From positions 299,001 to 363,000 of the forward strand of contig JASPKZ010007294.1 in assembly GCA_030220185.1 (NCBI GenBank): 64,000 bases of DNA, given 5' to 3'. A program made the translations under genes and the position numbers. This document shows, one piece after another, positions 11,972 to 23,224 of this stretch; positions within the stretch are counted from its first letter, which is position 1; each line of letters opens with the position of its first letter. Source of the stretch: Diploptera punctata. Taxonomy: Eukaryota > Arthropoda > Insecta > Blattodea > Blaberidae. Below the pieces are notes generated by a model. The model had not been told where the DNA came from, made no database searches, and saw only the letters and a program-made list of their open reading frames with translations.

Positions 11972-11974
<3 letters not shown>
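11592..11974. other. Unassigned DNA
   Basis: No coding or repeat signature I can name. Confidence 0.4.

Positions 11975-12014
<40 letters not shown>
11975..12014. repeat. (TA)n microsatellite
   Basis: About 20 TA units, immediately 5' of SINE F1 copy 2. Confidence 0.96.
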
Positions 12015-12016
<2 letters not shown>

Positions 12017-12349
12017 ACCGCTGTGGTCTCGAGGTAGCGTGTTGCCTTGTCACGAAGCGGCCCCGGAGATTCGATTCCCAGTCGGACAGGCTCCTGGGTG
12101 AGGATTTTTTGGGGGGTTTTTCCTCACCTATGAGATAAATGTAAGGAAGCTTAGGGCCCAACAGTCCCCGAAAATCATCCGGCCATCATCATCATCCTTA
12201 TCATTATCATCTCATCATCATCATCCTTCACCGGTCTGGAAAGCAATGGGAAGCTACCGCACCTATAATTCCCTAAGTAAAGCTGCAAAGCATAGCATGA
12301 AAATGCTATAAAAGACCTGCCCCTTGGGCAGAATTACTATGGATGGATA
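12015..12349 (+). mobile_element. SINE F1, copy 2
   Basis: Starts CCACCGCTGTGGTCTCGAGG directly after a TA tract and ends ACTATGGATGG before TATATATATGG. The T-arm is slightly damaged, but the rest of the F1 body is intact. It abuts a LINE C-terminal fragment. Confidence 0.9.
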
Positions 12350-12615
12350 TATATATGGGCATGTGCGACGAATGCAAGAAGAAATGTTATCAAGAAAAAC
12401 ATTTAAATGGCGTCCACCTGGAAGAAGAAAGAAAGGAAGACCTCGAAACTCGTGGATGCAAGAAATAAGAACTGGAATGAGAACAAGAGGATTGGAGTAC
12501 GTCGAGTGGATGGATAGGGACGAATTGAGAAGGAAAATAAAACGTTAGGCACAGAAAGATATGTAAAAATTGAAAATATGTATGTAAATAAAATATAAAT
12601 ATTACATTAAAAGAC
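12350..12615 (+). mobile_element. C-like LINE C-terminal fragment
   Basis: An open frame ending at 12548 reads HVRRMQEEMLSRKTFKW, PPGRRKKGRPRNSW, MQEIRTGMRTRGLEYV and WMDRDELRRKIKR. This is the conserved C-terminal tail of an RTE-like LINE polyprotein (HVRRM to GRP..W to a terminal basic segment). It aligns with the tail of the C-family copy at 4.05-6.59 kb but is a distinct subfamily. The RT itself is absent, so this is a 5'-truncated insertion. Confidence 0.8.
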
Positions 12616-12919
12616 AAATCAATGCCTGAACTGGTATTTCAACCCGATACCTCTAACTTAATACGTTAGTGAGATACAATGTTGTCCACTTAGGCTTCCA
12701 GTGCAAATATTGTTTTTTTCTCCTTATATAAAATTCGTTATAATAAGAAACACAGGACATCGGTCGCAGTGCAACCTTAAGGCTTCTACAACAAGAAAGC
12801 ATTTTTAATGAGGACATTGTACTTTATAGCAGTAATGTTTTGGTCTTCATTGCTAAATGTCAAAATTTAATGACCAAATCGATATATATTCACATTTGTA
12901 ACTTATTATAGGCCTATAG
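12616..12919. other. Unassigned AT-rich DNA
   Basis: Nothing recognised. One TAGGCCTA lies at about 12910, immediately 5' of SINE F1 copy 3. Confidence 0.5.
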
Positions 12920-13250
12920 TCCACCGCTGTGACCTCGAGGTAGCGTGCTGCCTTATCACGCAGCTGGCCCGGGTTCGATTCCCGGTCGGGACAGGCTCCT
13001 GGGTGAGGTTTTTTCGGGGTTTTTCCTCACCTGTAAGACAAATGTCAGGAAGATTAGGGCCCAACGGTCCCCGAAAATCATCCGGCCATGATTATCATCC
13101 TTAACATCATCATTCTTCACCGGTGTGGAAAGCAACGGGAAGCTATCACATATATAATTCCCTAGTAGGTCTAAAGCTGCAAAGCATAGCATTAAAATGC
13201 TATGATTGCAGTGAAAGACCTGCCTTCGAACAGGATTACTATGGATGGAT
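12920..13250 (+). mobile_element. SINE F1, copy 3
   Basis: Complete head with a perfect T-arm (CCGGG-TTCGATT-CCCGG) and full body. Unlike the other F1 copies it has 6 extra bases at 13166-13173, where CCTAGTAAAGC becomes CCTAGTAGGTCTAAAGC. TAGGCCTA flanks it on both sides, near 12910 and 13259. Confidence 0.92.
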
Positions 13251-14284
13251 ATGCCCATAGGCCTATGTATATGTAGGGCCTAAGAATTTTCTCAGTAGGT
13301 GTAAATATAATTGTACCTTAATTTTTAGTTATTATTGAAATAAATTTTTACTTAATAAATCAAGCCGCCTAAAACCAGAATACATTCATAATATTTTTTC
13401 AGGTTCAGTTTTACATAGAAAATATTGTTAATGGCGACGTGGTACCTTTCTCCATGTAAAAATCGAATTTTTGAAAGAATGATGGTTACCCTTATTCTGG
13501 ACGGCTATTCAATTAAAATATTGTATTAAAGTAACAATTTTTTCTGTCCATAATCCGTATGATTACTTAAAGTTATATTTTTGTAACCTTGTCTTTATAC
13601 ATTAAATATATATGTGTTGGATTTAACCAAATAACATGGTTTCTTTTTATATTTTTCGCCTTTAATTTAACTTTTCCTTACATTTATTCTTACTATTAAA
13701 ACATAGAAAAATGTCATTTATTTATCCGAGCCAAATACTTTTACCGATATCTTCCTAACATGTTATTCTTCAAATACAATTAACTAAACCAGAAAAAGGC
13801 CTTACATGGTTTATATTATTTTGATTTAATTTTGCATTATTCTTTAATTGTGGGCTATACAAAAACTCGATTTTTTCGATAATGTTATATTTTATTTAAA
13901 TATGATTTTTTGATATTTGGGTCCTATATTAATACGTTTTTCGATAAGTAACTTTAATTCAATGTTCTTAAAATTGTATTTTCATGTAATTTACTTTCTA
14001 ATTTGCTTTTATTCAGTCTACGCATTGCTTTGTATCATTGTTATTCTTTTCCTTCAGATTTTAATGTGTAACAGTTATTTATGATATAGACCTAAGGGAG
14101 GAAAGACGAACGTACCATCAATTAGTTCCACTAATATTTTGCTTCCGATCTGTAGTGAGGAGAGACAATAATTTCAGATATATATTAACTCACCTGAAAC
14201 GAATTGCATATCATAATATAAGCCATATTCTTTCTTTATCTTAATCTAATATCCCACCTTCTTACATGCCAATCGCCATCAGTG
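13251..14284. other. AT-rich DNA, no gene seen
   Basis: About 1 kb of very AT-rich sequence without coding frames, SINE boxes or LINE motifs. Confidence 0.5.
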
Positions 14285-14600
14285 GCACGACCTGTAGGTA
14301 CTATAGATCACACATACTTTATTGACCAACAAGGACTTGGAGGACCTCCTCTGAGACATCACAACATTAAGACGAAACACACCATTCATACATATATTCA
14401 TACATAACGTGGCCTATATGATGATGATGATTATATTATTGTAATTACGGTTAGATTATATCCCGGAACGTTTGGATCTTAAAGTTTCCTAACATTTGTC
14501 CAACAGGTGAGGAAAAACTCTGAAAAAAAATATCACTCGTGAAACCTGTCGCGATCGGTGATCGAATCCGGACTCACTGCATAAAAGGCATCGACTCAAT
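14285..14600 (-). mobile_element. SINE F2, copy 1 (degenerate)
   Basis: In minus orientation the tRNA-like head lies near 14540-14600 (GATCGGTGATCGAATCCGG). The middle part, shared with F1, contains ACATTTGTCCAACAGGTGAG. The 3' part differs from F1 (AACATTAAGACGAAACACAC, CAGTGGCACGACCTGT). The same 3' part is seen at 21.9-22.3 kb. Confidence 0.75.
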
Positions 14601-15179
14601 TGCAAATATAACAAGAAAGAATAATTCTACACTTTTCCATGGATATTCACAAATGTTCGATGTGGGCGTCTTATCTGTCACGGACATACGTATCGGCGAT
14701 ACTCTATTTCTTGTAAGACCTGTACCAGCAGATCAACTGTGTCCAACAAGGTATGACTACCCTCTGCCTTACCTATTGTATATCCTGTACAAATATGGGT
14801 ACATACACAATGTCCTTCACATTAACTCCAAAGTATATAATCAGATGGCATAAAGTAGGGGCATATCATTCAACCCAGGACGCTAAATTCAACGTTCCGA
14901 AATATGCTTGTCAAGAAGACAACTTAAGTTGATATGCTAATTTGGCGAGAATGAAATCGGTACTTGAAGATATTGTGTATTTGAAATACAACAGTCACTT
15001 AAATCTTTCCTTTTTTAATTAATCGTTTACAATTGTTCTGTATAACAATATACGCCTAGTTACTGCAGTGGGAATAGGGGAAAAAAAAAATTATAATATT
15101 ATCCAGTAAGCTAAGATAGAAAACTTAGACAGGCTAGTTTGTTTTATTATACTTATTTTCACGAATGAGAGTAAGAATG
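14601..15179. other. Unassigned DNA
   Basis: The open frame at 14539-14853 begins inside the SINE and has no recognisable motif. I do not call it a gene. Confidence 0.4.
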
Positions 15180-15495
15180 CCGCCTTGGTATACGCATGGC
15201 TGATGGGAACCCAGGTTCGAATCCTGGCGGTTCCATGTCGAGATTTTTCAGGGTTTTCTTGGGGTTCTCCCTTTTACCGAATTTCATCCCACCCACATTT
15301 ACACGGCCCTTCATTCATTAATTTCATATCACCCTTCACGTCATCTCACGGCGCCTACACATGTTGAGTGTGGGGATCTATTGGATACCAACCAGAGTGC
15401 TGGCCCATGACCCCGAGCCTGAAAATTATAAAAGGGCAGAAAGGACCAGCGGGATGGTTATATTCCCTCATCGCGGCCTTCTTATTAAAGTTGAC
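15180..15495 (+). mobile_element. SINE F4 (single copy here)
   Basis: A strong B box and T-arm (CCAGG-TTCGAAT-CCTGG, 15211-15227) follows an A-box-like GGTATACGCATGGCTGATGG. The body has TTTCAGGGTTTTCTTGGGG, a run of CAC/ATTTCA-rich segments, and ends AAAGGACCAGCGGGATGGTT. No second copy in the window, so family status is inferred from its form. Confidence 0.6.
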
Positions 15496-15714
15496 AATTA
15501 ATATTGGAAGCTCAATGAGGGCAAATACAAAAATTGCATGTGATATAAAACGATATTTAATATTTAGGACTATTTCCCTCTAAAAATAAACTTAACATTT
15601 AATAATAATATTCACAATACACCTGATAAAATATTAGCAAAAAAATATACTAGTCCGACTTCCTACTAAAAATATTGTTCTCTATACGGGTAGGTAAATA
15701 TAAGTACGAAATAA

Positions 15715-15872
15715 TAATAATAATAATGGAAGATCACAGAATATCCAAACAAATGTTAAGATATCAACCTGCAGGAAGAAGAAGACCAGGACGTCCACTC
15801 AAAAGACTTTTGGATGGTGTTTCTCTTGAGGCCGAAACAGGTCAACAAATGGCCTAAATTCGTGAATGTACT

Positions 15873-15875
<3 letters not shown>
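15715..15875 (+). mobile_element. Family B LINE, 3'-terminal fragment
   Basis: An open frame reading RISKQMLRYQPAGRRRPGRP and then EAETGQQMA ends at 15857, followed by a TTCGTGAATGTACT segment and an (ATG)n tail. This matches the C-terminal layout and the tail of family B at 2.35-4.04 kb. Confidence 0.78.
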
Positions 15876-15910
<35 letters not shown>

Positions 15911-15915
15911 AACAC

Positions 15916-15946
<31 letters not shown>

Positions 15947-15982
15947 AATAATAATAATAACAATAATAATAATAACAATAAT
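15873..15982. repeat. (ATG)n then (AAT)n compound microsatellite
   Basis: The ATG tract is the 3' tail of the family B fragment. It passes into AAT units interrupted by AAC and GAG. Confidence 0.93.
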
Positions 15983-16361
15983 TTAGAGAAATTACAACGA
16001 TAATTGAAAATACAACAAACTCAATAATTTAACGAACTATAAAAAAATGATTTTTAAAACGCAGACAAAGCAACAAAATCGAAAAAATAAGGCATATGCT
16101 ATGTCAGGAGTAACGCAGGAACTACTTTTTAAAAAAATAATTCCGTTAAAATGAATTGAAATTTTATCACGGAATTAGGTAAATCACGTAAATAGGCATC
16201 TTTACCCTATATGAAAACGATTTTAAATAATTAATATAGAAGCATATTGTAAGGGGGGGATTAAAGTCCACCTAAGGCTGTCATGACATGGAACAATTAT
16301 TATAGCAATCAACTGAAATTAGCATTTTACAATTGATGCTAATATTACTAGCCTATAATTC
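15983..16361. other. Unassigned AT-rich DNA
   Basis: Nothing recognised. TAGCCTATA, a variant of the TAGGCCTA motif, occurs just before the LINE start near 16350. Confidence 0.5.
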
Positions 16362-18060
16362 GGAATGAAAATGGGGATATGATTGCAGATTCCAGGAGTG
16401 TATTAAATAGATGGAAAAGTTACTTTAATCAGCTATTAAATGTACATACAGAACAGGACAATGAGGAGGATAATTTACAGACAGCAGAAATGCTAGTCGC
16501 AGAACCAAATGCATTACAGGTTGAAATGGCGATTGAAAAATTGAAGATGTATAAAGCATCAGGTTCAGATGAGATCCCAGCAGAACTGATAAAATCAGGG
16601 GGAGAAAAATTGATGGACAAGATACGCTGGTTGCTTAGTATGATTTGGGAATAAGAAGCTCTTCCAGATGAATGGAAGGAATCAATTATAGTACCAATTT
16701 ATAAGAAAGGAGATAAAACTGATTGCAACAACTACAAGGGCATCTCATTACTTTCAACTTCGTACAAAATTCTTACAAATATATTAGTAAGCAGACTTAC
16801 TCCCTATATCGATGACATCCTAGGAGATCATCAATGTGCATTTAGAAGAAACAGGTCTACAACAGATCAGATTTTTAGTATAAGACAGATTTTAGAAAAG
16901 AAATGGGAATATAATGGTACTGTACATCAATTATATGTAGACTTCAAAAAAGCATATGATTCAGTTAAAAGGTAGAAGTTATATAGTATCCTGCTGGAGT
17001 TCGGAATTCCTAAAAAGTTAGTTAGACTTATACAAATGTGTCTAAATGGCACAAAGAGTAGGGTGCGTGTAGGCAAACAGTCTTCGGATACTTTTGAAAT
17101 CCAGAATGGGTTGAAGCTAGGGGATGCACTATCTCCTCTACTATTTAATTTTGTACTAGAGCACGCCATTAACTCTTTAGAGTATAAGGAAGGCTTACAA
17201 CTCAATGGTATTAATAAGCTGTTAGTTTATGCTGATGATGTAGTATTATTGGCCGATAGCGAGGAGATACTAAAGGACAACACGCACACACTATTAAGTA
17301 ACACTAAGAAATTAGGACTGGAAGTAAATATCAATAAAACTAAATATATGGTCACACGTAGAAATTCATTATATAATGGAAATGGACAGCTAATGACAAA
17401 TGAGGGAAATTTTGAGGACGTGGCTGAATTCAAATACCTAGGAACAATAATCACAAAATAGGAATGAGATGCACAAAGAAAATTAAACATAGGCTCAATT
17501 CTGGAAATTCGTGCTATTATGCATTGCAGAGACTCTTGATGTCCCAACTCCTTTCAAAAAACGTTAAACTGAAAATATATAAAATTATTATTCTACGAGT
17601 TATATTATATGGGTACGAAACTTTGACTCTTACTTTAAGGGAGGAAAGGAGATTACAAGTATTTGAGAATAAAGTACTTAGGAAAATTTTTGGACCAAAG
17701 AGAGATGAACAGACAGGTGAACGGAGAAGACTACATAACAATGAACTACATGATCTTTATAGGAAGCCAGATATAATAAGAACTGTTAAGTCTCGTAGAC
17801 TGCGATGGCAGGACATGTCGCACGTATGGGGAATGAAAGACTTGCATGGAAGTTTCTTGTAGGAAAACCAGAGGGAAAACGCCCGGTTGGTAGACCAAGA
17901 ATGAGGTGGGAGAATAACATTAACTATGATTTGAGGGAAGTAGATTATACAGGGAATGATTGGAAAACATTGGCTCAGGATAGGGATGTATGGAGAGCTT
18001 ATGTCCGCGCGGCCATGAACCTACGGGTTCGATAGTGCCAGTGAGTAAGTAAGTAAGTAA
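16362..18060 (+). mobile_element. Family A LINE, best-preserved RT copy
   Basis: The most complete copy of the commonest LINE family here. Motifs in order: NRWKSYFNQLLN (16405), AIEKLKMYKASGSDEIPAEL (16530), EWKESIIVPIYKKGDKTDCN (16670), CAFRRNRSTTDQIFSIRQIL (16830), QLYVDFKKAYDSV (16930), GLKLGDALSPLLFNFVLEHA (17110) and catalytic VYADDVVLL (17225). Thumb-region sequence follows, then RVFENKVLRKIFGP or a close variant (17660), TVKSRRLRW and KRPVGRPRMRWENN (17880). The last residues are RAAMNLRVR, with a stop at 18035. An (AAGT)n tail runs at about 18041-18060. Inactivating changes are a stop after MIWE (about 16652), a stop after SVKR (about 16974), a frameshift after TIITK (about 17460) and another near 17810. 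The endonuclease half is missing. RTE-like clade by motif and tail. Confidence 0.9.
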
Positions 18061-19924
18061 ATATTACTAGCCTATATGTTTTAATAGATAATGCGGATAT
18101 TTCACCTATTCTACAGAGTGCTTCAAATACCATATGTAGGCCTACAATCAATACCCATGTTACAGGAGTCCCATCTGAATAGTCTTTGCTGAAGTATATA
18201 ACCAATGATCGAAAATACGGTTCGCAATAATTAAAAAGTGTGTGTAATTTATGTAGTTTGTTTATTTTCTACGCTCATAAAAATGAATTGATAAGCTCCC
18301 ATAATATGTAGGCCTATACATTTTTTTGCGGGAGGTAATTGTTTGTTATGAAAACTGAAGCGTGTTCTTCACTTTTTAATAAATTAATCCGATTAGAATA
18401 AACCCCATTCCCTCGCTACCGATTTTACCCAAGTGGTCTCAGGCACATTAGCTTTATTCGTTTAATTATTTTATTTTTCTTTTCCTTCTTGCTTTTTCTC
18501 CTTCTTCCTTCTTCCTATTCTTGATTCTATGTCTACCTTCAAGCTAGAGGCAAAATGTTTTGTCCAGCACAACTTCATCAGACGCCCAGTTCCACTCTCA
18601 GAATCGCGGATCGAAGTTAGTCCTACAATAATAATAATAAAACGACGCCAACTTTTATATCATGAGTGGTGTGCATTTTTTACAACGCCCACCCAGAGCG
18701 TGGTGCGTGCACATATTGTCACAGGAGAGACATCGGGGGATCACGTGAAAATGTCCTGTTCAATTCCGCTGAAAGTTTTTTCTTGCTTTTGCACTTTTAA
18801 TATTCATAAAACTCTACATAATTAATTGTAGTAAACAGTAGCCACAAGTTGAGCTTTTAGTGTTGAATTTTTTTCTCCACCTACCTGTGCTGATAATGGA
18901 GCCGGATATATGAGAGGCGTAGTCCTTCGACCAGAGCTGTGGGATTTATTTCTCAGCGGGTTACTTGTTATAATAATTAAATAAGAGAGTAACGAGATGA
19001 ATTAGTTGGTAATGGTCACCAGTAATTACTATGGGAATTGTGGGTAGAACGAAAAAATGAAGGAAACACCCTGCTCTAGCTTAAGAACGCACTAGTAATG
19101 TATACACCCTCCCCTATATTGTCATGAGAGTGTGATGATCCTTATCGCTTTTTGTTAGACATGGACAGCTGTACTATCTATTTATTTCATGTTTTATTCT
19201 CATTTATTGAAGATATTTATCTATGCAATATAATTGCTTTCTATTTATGGAATTATAGAACCTATTACAAATAAACCTGTAGGTCGGCAGAGGTCGCCAG
19301 CGCTTTATGTTGGTGCTAAGCAATGATAAAACTCTACTTTATCTTCCAGAAATTTTCAGACTTTTGCAGAGAAAAAAATGGAGAAAAGATAATTATTTTA
19401 TCTTACACAAAAAAAGTTCCTTTTTATTTCTAGAAAACAGTTGACATTACATTTAATTAATAATTTAAAATTTTCAGAGCAAGCTACTATTACGAGTAGG
19501 TACATACATGAAATATTTTAGAGAAAAAAAATTAAATACCTTATTTATTACTAAGACTGTTTTCAAAATACGTAGGCCTACTTTATATCGCAGTCTTAAT
19601 CGAATCTTATTAATTTGAAGCAAATAATTTAGAACTATTGAAATAAGCTTCAAAAGAAGCCATTATGTGTAGCTTTCAATCAGAGTAATTACATAGTAAA
19701 AATATAAGTTTGTTGTATGTCGAGTTATTTTACTCGCAATATTTCTAAACCTTTCAAAGAAATTCCCATAATCGATTCCATTATTTGTAATTCAATGTGG
19801 ATAGAGTTATTTCCAATAGCCTATGTCTACAAGATTTGAAAATGGTTGGCGGATGGGTTGACATAGAGAGTTAAGAATTTTAAATATGTTAAGTTTTGCA
19901 TTTTAAATGAAATTCCGATAACTT
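18061..19924. other. Unassigned DNA, no gene seen
   Basis: About 1.9 kb of mixed sequence. The open frame at 18529-18825 shows no motif. TAGGCCTA-type motifs occur near 18140, 18310 and 19575. Confidence 0.5.
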
Positions 19925-20375
19925 TAAAAATGCCTGGGCGATGAGCACCCTTGGATGCCTACTTTGCTCAGTGGGCTGGACTCACAGCAGCTGCACGACA
20001 GGCCTATATAGTCTTGCACTGCGGGGCTTGAGGATTCAAGCCCTAGCCGGTCTCACAACGGCTGCAGGATGCGTCCCTTGACTTAGAACAGGGGAATGGT
20101 CGGTCGATCTGCGACAGCAGTCCTCCCGGCTAGGCTCGAGGAGCCCGTGGACCAACTGTGGGGTCGTCAGGACTGAGCGACCTGACGTACTATGTAGCTC
20201 AGCAATTTCCCTGAAGTTGCGACTCCAACGCCTTCTCCCTGAGGTGTTGGTTTTAAGCCGAGAACCTTGAACGTGGACGTGAACAAGATAGGGAGGACAA
20301 GATACTGGGACTTGGGAGTATGGTCTTTGACCGAGGTATCCCAAGGGGTGGAGGCATGGGCCCAGATGTGTGGTT
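19925..20375. repeat. GC-rich island, unknown repeat or UTR
   Basis: About 450 bp markedly richer in G+C than the flanks, with CpG present. The two ends differ sharply from the AT-rich surroundings, and the right end passes into ATGAATAAATT. Open frames exist on the minus strand (20036-20344), but no domain is recognisable. Possibilities are the 5' part of a LINE or DNA transposon, or a decayed processed copy. I cannot decide between them. Confidence 0.35.
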
Positions 20376-20767
20376 ATAAATGCCTATGTATGAATAAATT
20401 AGTATTCATTTAGGAATAATTTACTTGTATTTTTAACATTTGCTTTCTACTAAGTACAGTACACAAAAGCAGAATATAACCTAACTGTCAATCACAGAGA
20501 AGGATGATAATCTTGGCAGTATAAGGGTGACAAATTGTCATCATGCCTGGTCTCCCAGCTGGTTTTCTTAACCTAGATTTATGTTTTTTTTTTTTTCAAT
20601 AGTGAGAGGGCAGCAGTACCATATATTGACCGAAGTTTCATGAGTAAATTTATTCCCGCATGGAAAGTGGAACCAGTGTAGCCTATGCCCCTTAGTTCAG
20701 TACCAAGGCATGATTTGTTAGAATATTCGGCCATGACATAGGCATATATAGGCCTATATATAATATT
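20376..20767. other. Unassigned DNA with a fragment of repeat V
   Basis: Around 20530-20582, GGTCTCCCAGCTGGTTTTCT matches part of repeat V (31.63-31.84 kb). TAGGCCTA lies near 20753. Nothing else identified. Confidence 0.45.
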
Positions 20768-21140
20768 TCTCGGCATCGGTGGTCTAGTGGTTATATCCTT
20801 GCATCTAGTGCAGAAATCGCGGGTTCAAACCGGGACGGGGTCGATGGATTTTTAGGAGGGACAAGTGATCTGGGAGGGAGCCGTGCGTCCCTAGTCTGAA
20901 GATTTTCGTGGTCATAAAAGAACCTAGCCTAAATTAGAGCCTCTGTAACCTTCATTCCCCGTGTAAGTAATACATTAGTTGTCCATTTGATGGCTTATTG
21001 AGTCATGTGTTAACCACATGTCCCTCACAGTCATATGTAAGGAAATAAGCATAATTCAATTATCTTGGTTAAGAAACTCCCTCTAAGGGAGCACCCATGT
21101 CTCCATGGGTACGTATGCGGTATATACATAGGCATACATT
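20768..21140 (+). mobile_element. SINE F3, copy 2
   Basis: The better F3 head: A-box-like GGTGGTCTAGTGGTTA and B-box-like GCGGGTTCAAACC. The body shares GAAGATTTTCGTGGTCAT, TAAATTAGAGCCTCTG, GAAATAAGCATAATTCAATT and CTTGGTTAAGAAACTC with copy 1. It ends with a CTAAGGGAGCACCCATG / CCATGGGTACG stretch able to fold back. Confidence 0.82.
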
Positions 21141-21907
21141 CCTACAATATTTGCATAGTTTTAAATATACCCTTCAGTGTGCATAAAATCTTAAGTTGAT
21201 CGGTGCAATTATTGTAAAGTATACTAAATCACTAAATCATTAAATTTTTATCTGGCGGTAAATAGACTTTACTCTATCATACGTCATTATATGTTCAAAT
21301 AAATAAGATTAAAACTCTCAATTAAAGAAAAATGCTTATAATTTATTAGGACTGTTTTTTGATTGATATAGGCACCATGTTTGAACCAATCAGAATACTG
21401 CTAACGCGTTGACATTTGTTATCGAGATGTAACAGTGAGATGACAGGCGTGTTTTACATGCTGAGAGCCGATGTACTTGAGAAACGTCCTTGGGTGTGTC
21501 ACTGAGGTCGGTACTCGGTATTGCATTCAACAAACAATTGCGAATTAATTCGTGCTTGTGAAACGCCCAAAAATGTTGAGGAATTCAGTAAAAATCTTTC
21601 CTATTGTCTCGTTTGTCTCGTTGTGACGTGTGTAATTTGTAGTAGGCTGAGGCCTACATTCATGTGAAAATAAGCAGCGGTCGCCGACAGAAATGTCTAC
21701 AAGTTCAAATTTAATACTATATTAACTTAATTGAATTTATTTATTTGTAATCGGTCTCTCAGCGGATAAATTGATATTTAATGATTTTTCGCTTCTGTAG
21801 TAATATTGACTTAATTAATTTTAAATGTGTTTTTTTCTATTCCATTAACCTAGTTTAACCTCTCACTCTACAGGTAGCTACTTTTTACTTGCCACGCGCC
21901 TCCTGGG
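21141..21907. other. Unassigned DNA, possibly unique sequence
   Basis: No repeat recognised. A CCAAT-type element (AACCAATCAGAAT, near 21384) stands upstream of a slightly GC-richer stretch (21400-21700). That could be host regulatory or 5' untranslated sequence, but no coding exon can be supported. Confidence 0.3.
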
Positions 21908-22285
21908 CCTTACAGTGGCACGACCTGTCGGGACAGGGATTTTAAACTGTGGATCATACAAATAATATTTTAACCTCTAAAGGACGTGGATGATCTCCCT
22001 GAATAAATGATCCTCTCTATGTCAGGATATCCTCCGAAACAACACAACATTGTGACGAAACAAGCCATCATACACATTCATACGAAACATGGCGAATATG
22101 ATGATGATTATGATGGGTAGATAATTTCGGAGACCGTTAGGACCTTAAGGTTTCTTGGCATTTGTCTTACAAATGTGGAAAAAGCCCGAAAAAAACATCG
22201 CACAGGAGACTTGTCCCGACCCGGGAACGAACCCGGGCTCGCTGCGTACGAGGCAGCGACGCTACTCTAGACCACAGCGGTTGAC
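21908..22285 (-). mobile_element. SINE F2, copy 2
   Basis: In minus orientation the tRNA-like head ends near 22285 (CTAGACCACAGCGGTTGA) with a T-arm around CCCGGGAACGAACCCGGG (about 22216). The middle (GACCTTAAGG...CATTTGTCTTAC) is shared with F1. The 3' part (CAACATTGTGACGAAACAAG, ATCCTCCGAAACAACAC, AGTGGCACGACCTGTCGGGA) is shared with the F2 copy at 14.3 kb. Confidence 0.82.
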
Positions 22286-22425
22286 TACTGTTATTTTAAT
22301 TTATATAAAAATGTATTTATAATTATTTATTCCAAATTGTGACCTAACATAACTTTTTTCTTTATTTTTTCAACTAGTTGAGTCGGAGAAAATAACTTGA
22401 GACCTTAAATCCGACAATTTAAATA

Positions 22426-22429
<4 letters not shown>

Positions 22430-22482
<53 letters not shown>
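22430..22482. repeat. (ATT)n microsatellite
   Basis: Pure ATT tract immediately 5' of the SINE F1 scrap. Confidence 0.96.
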
Positions 22483-22546
22483 GTGGAAAGCAACGGGAAG
22501 CTACTACATCTACAATTCCCTAGTAAAGCTGCAAGCGGATGGATGG
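22483..22546 (+). mobile_element. SINE F1 fragment between ATT arrays
   Basis: GTGGAAAGCAACGGGAAGCT, then CAATTCCCTAGTAAAGCTGC and GGATGGATGGA: the 3' third of F1, with ATT arrays on both sides. Confidence 0.85.
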
Positions 22547-22548
22547 AA

Positions 22549-22579
<31 letters not shown>

Positions 22580-22618
22580 GTTACTATTATTATTATTATT
22601 ATTATTATTATTGCTATG

Positions 22619-22652
<34 letters not shown>

Positions 22653-22711
22653 TATTATTATTATTATTATTATTGCTATGAGTATTATTAGTAGTAGTAT
22701 TATTATTATTA

Positions 22712-22752
<41 letters not shown>

Positions 22753-22814
22753 GCTATGATTATTATTATATTATTATTATTATTATTATTATATTATTAT
22801 TATTATTTGCTATG

Positions 22815-22908
<94 letters not shown>

Positions 22909-22936
22909 TATTATATGTGCTATGATTATTATTAGT

Positions 22937-22969
<33 letters not shown>

Positions 22970-22975
22970 GTTTAC

Positions 22976-23042
<67 letters not shown>

Positions 23043-23060
23043 GCTATGATTATTATTAGT

Positions 23061-23107
<47 letters not shown>

Positions 23108-23117
23108 CACCATTATC
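22547..23117. repeat. Compound (ATT)n array with higher-order unit
   Basis: About 570 bp of ATT repeats punctuated by six GCTATGA interruptions (near 22613, 22675, 22753, 22809, 22919, 23043). Several are followed by ATTATTAGTAGTATT. The interruptions show that segments of the array were copied as blocks. All overlapping Ile, Asn and Tyr runs are translation artefacts. Confidence 0.95.
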
Positions 23118-23224
23118 ATTATATTTATGTGAATTTAATCGTCTTTCGATTTCATTTCGATTCTGGCAAAATAATTGAAATAGCCATACAGAATAAGGTT
23201 GTGTTGATTTTTTATGGAAAATAA

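Noticed and set aside
20036..20344. Minus-strand open frame in the GC-rich island as a gene
   Set aside because: Open frames are expected by chance in GC-rich sequence, and no domain is visible in any of the frames I read.
22547..23117. CRISPR-like array because of regular repeats
   Set aside because: The repeats are trinucleotides, there are no unique spacers, and the genome is an insect's.
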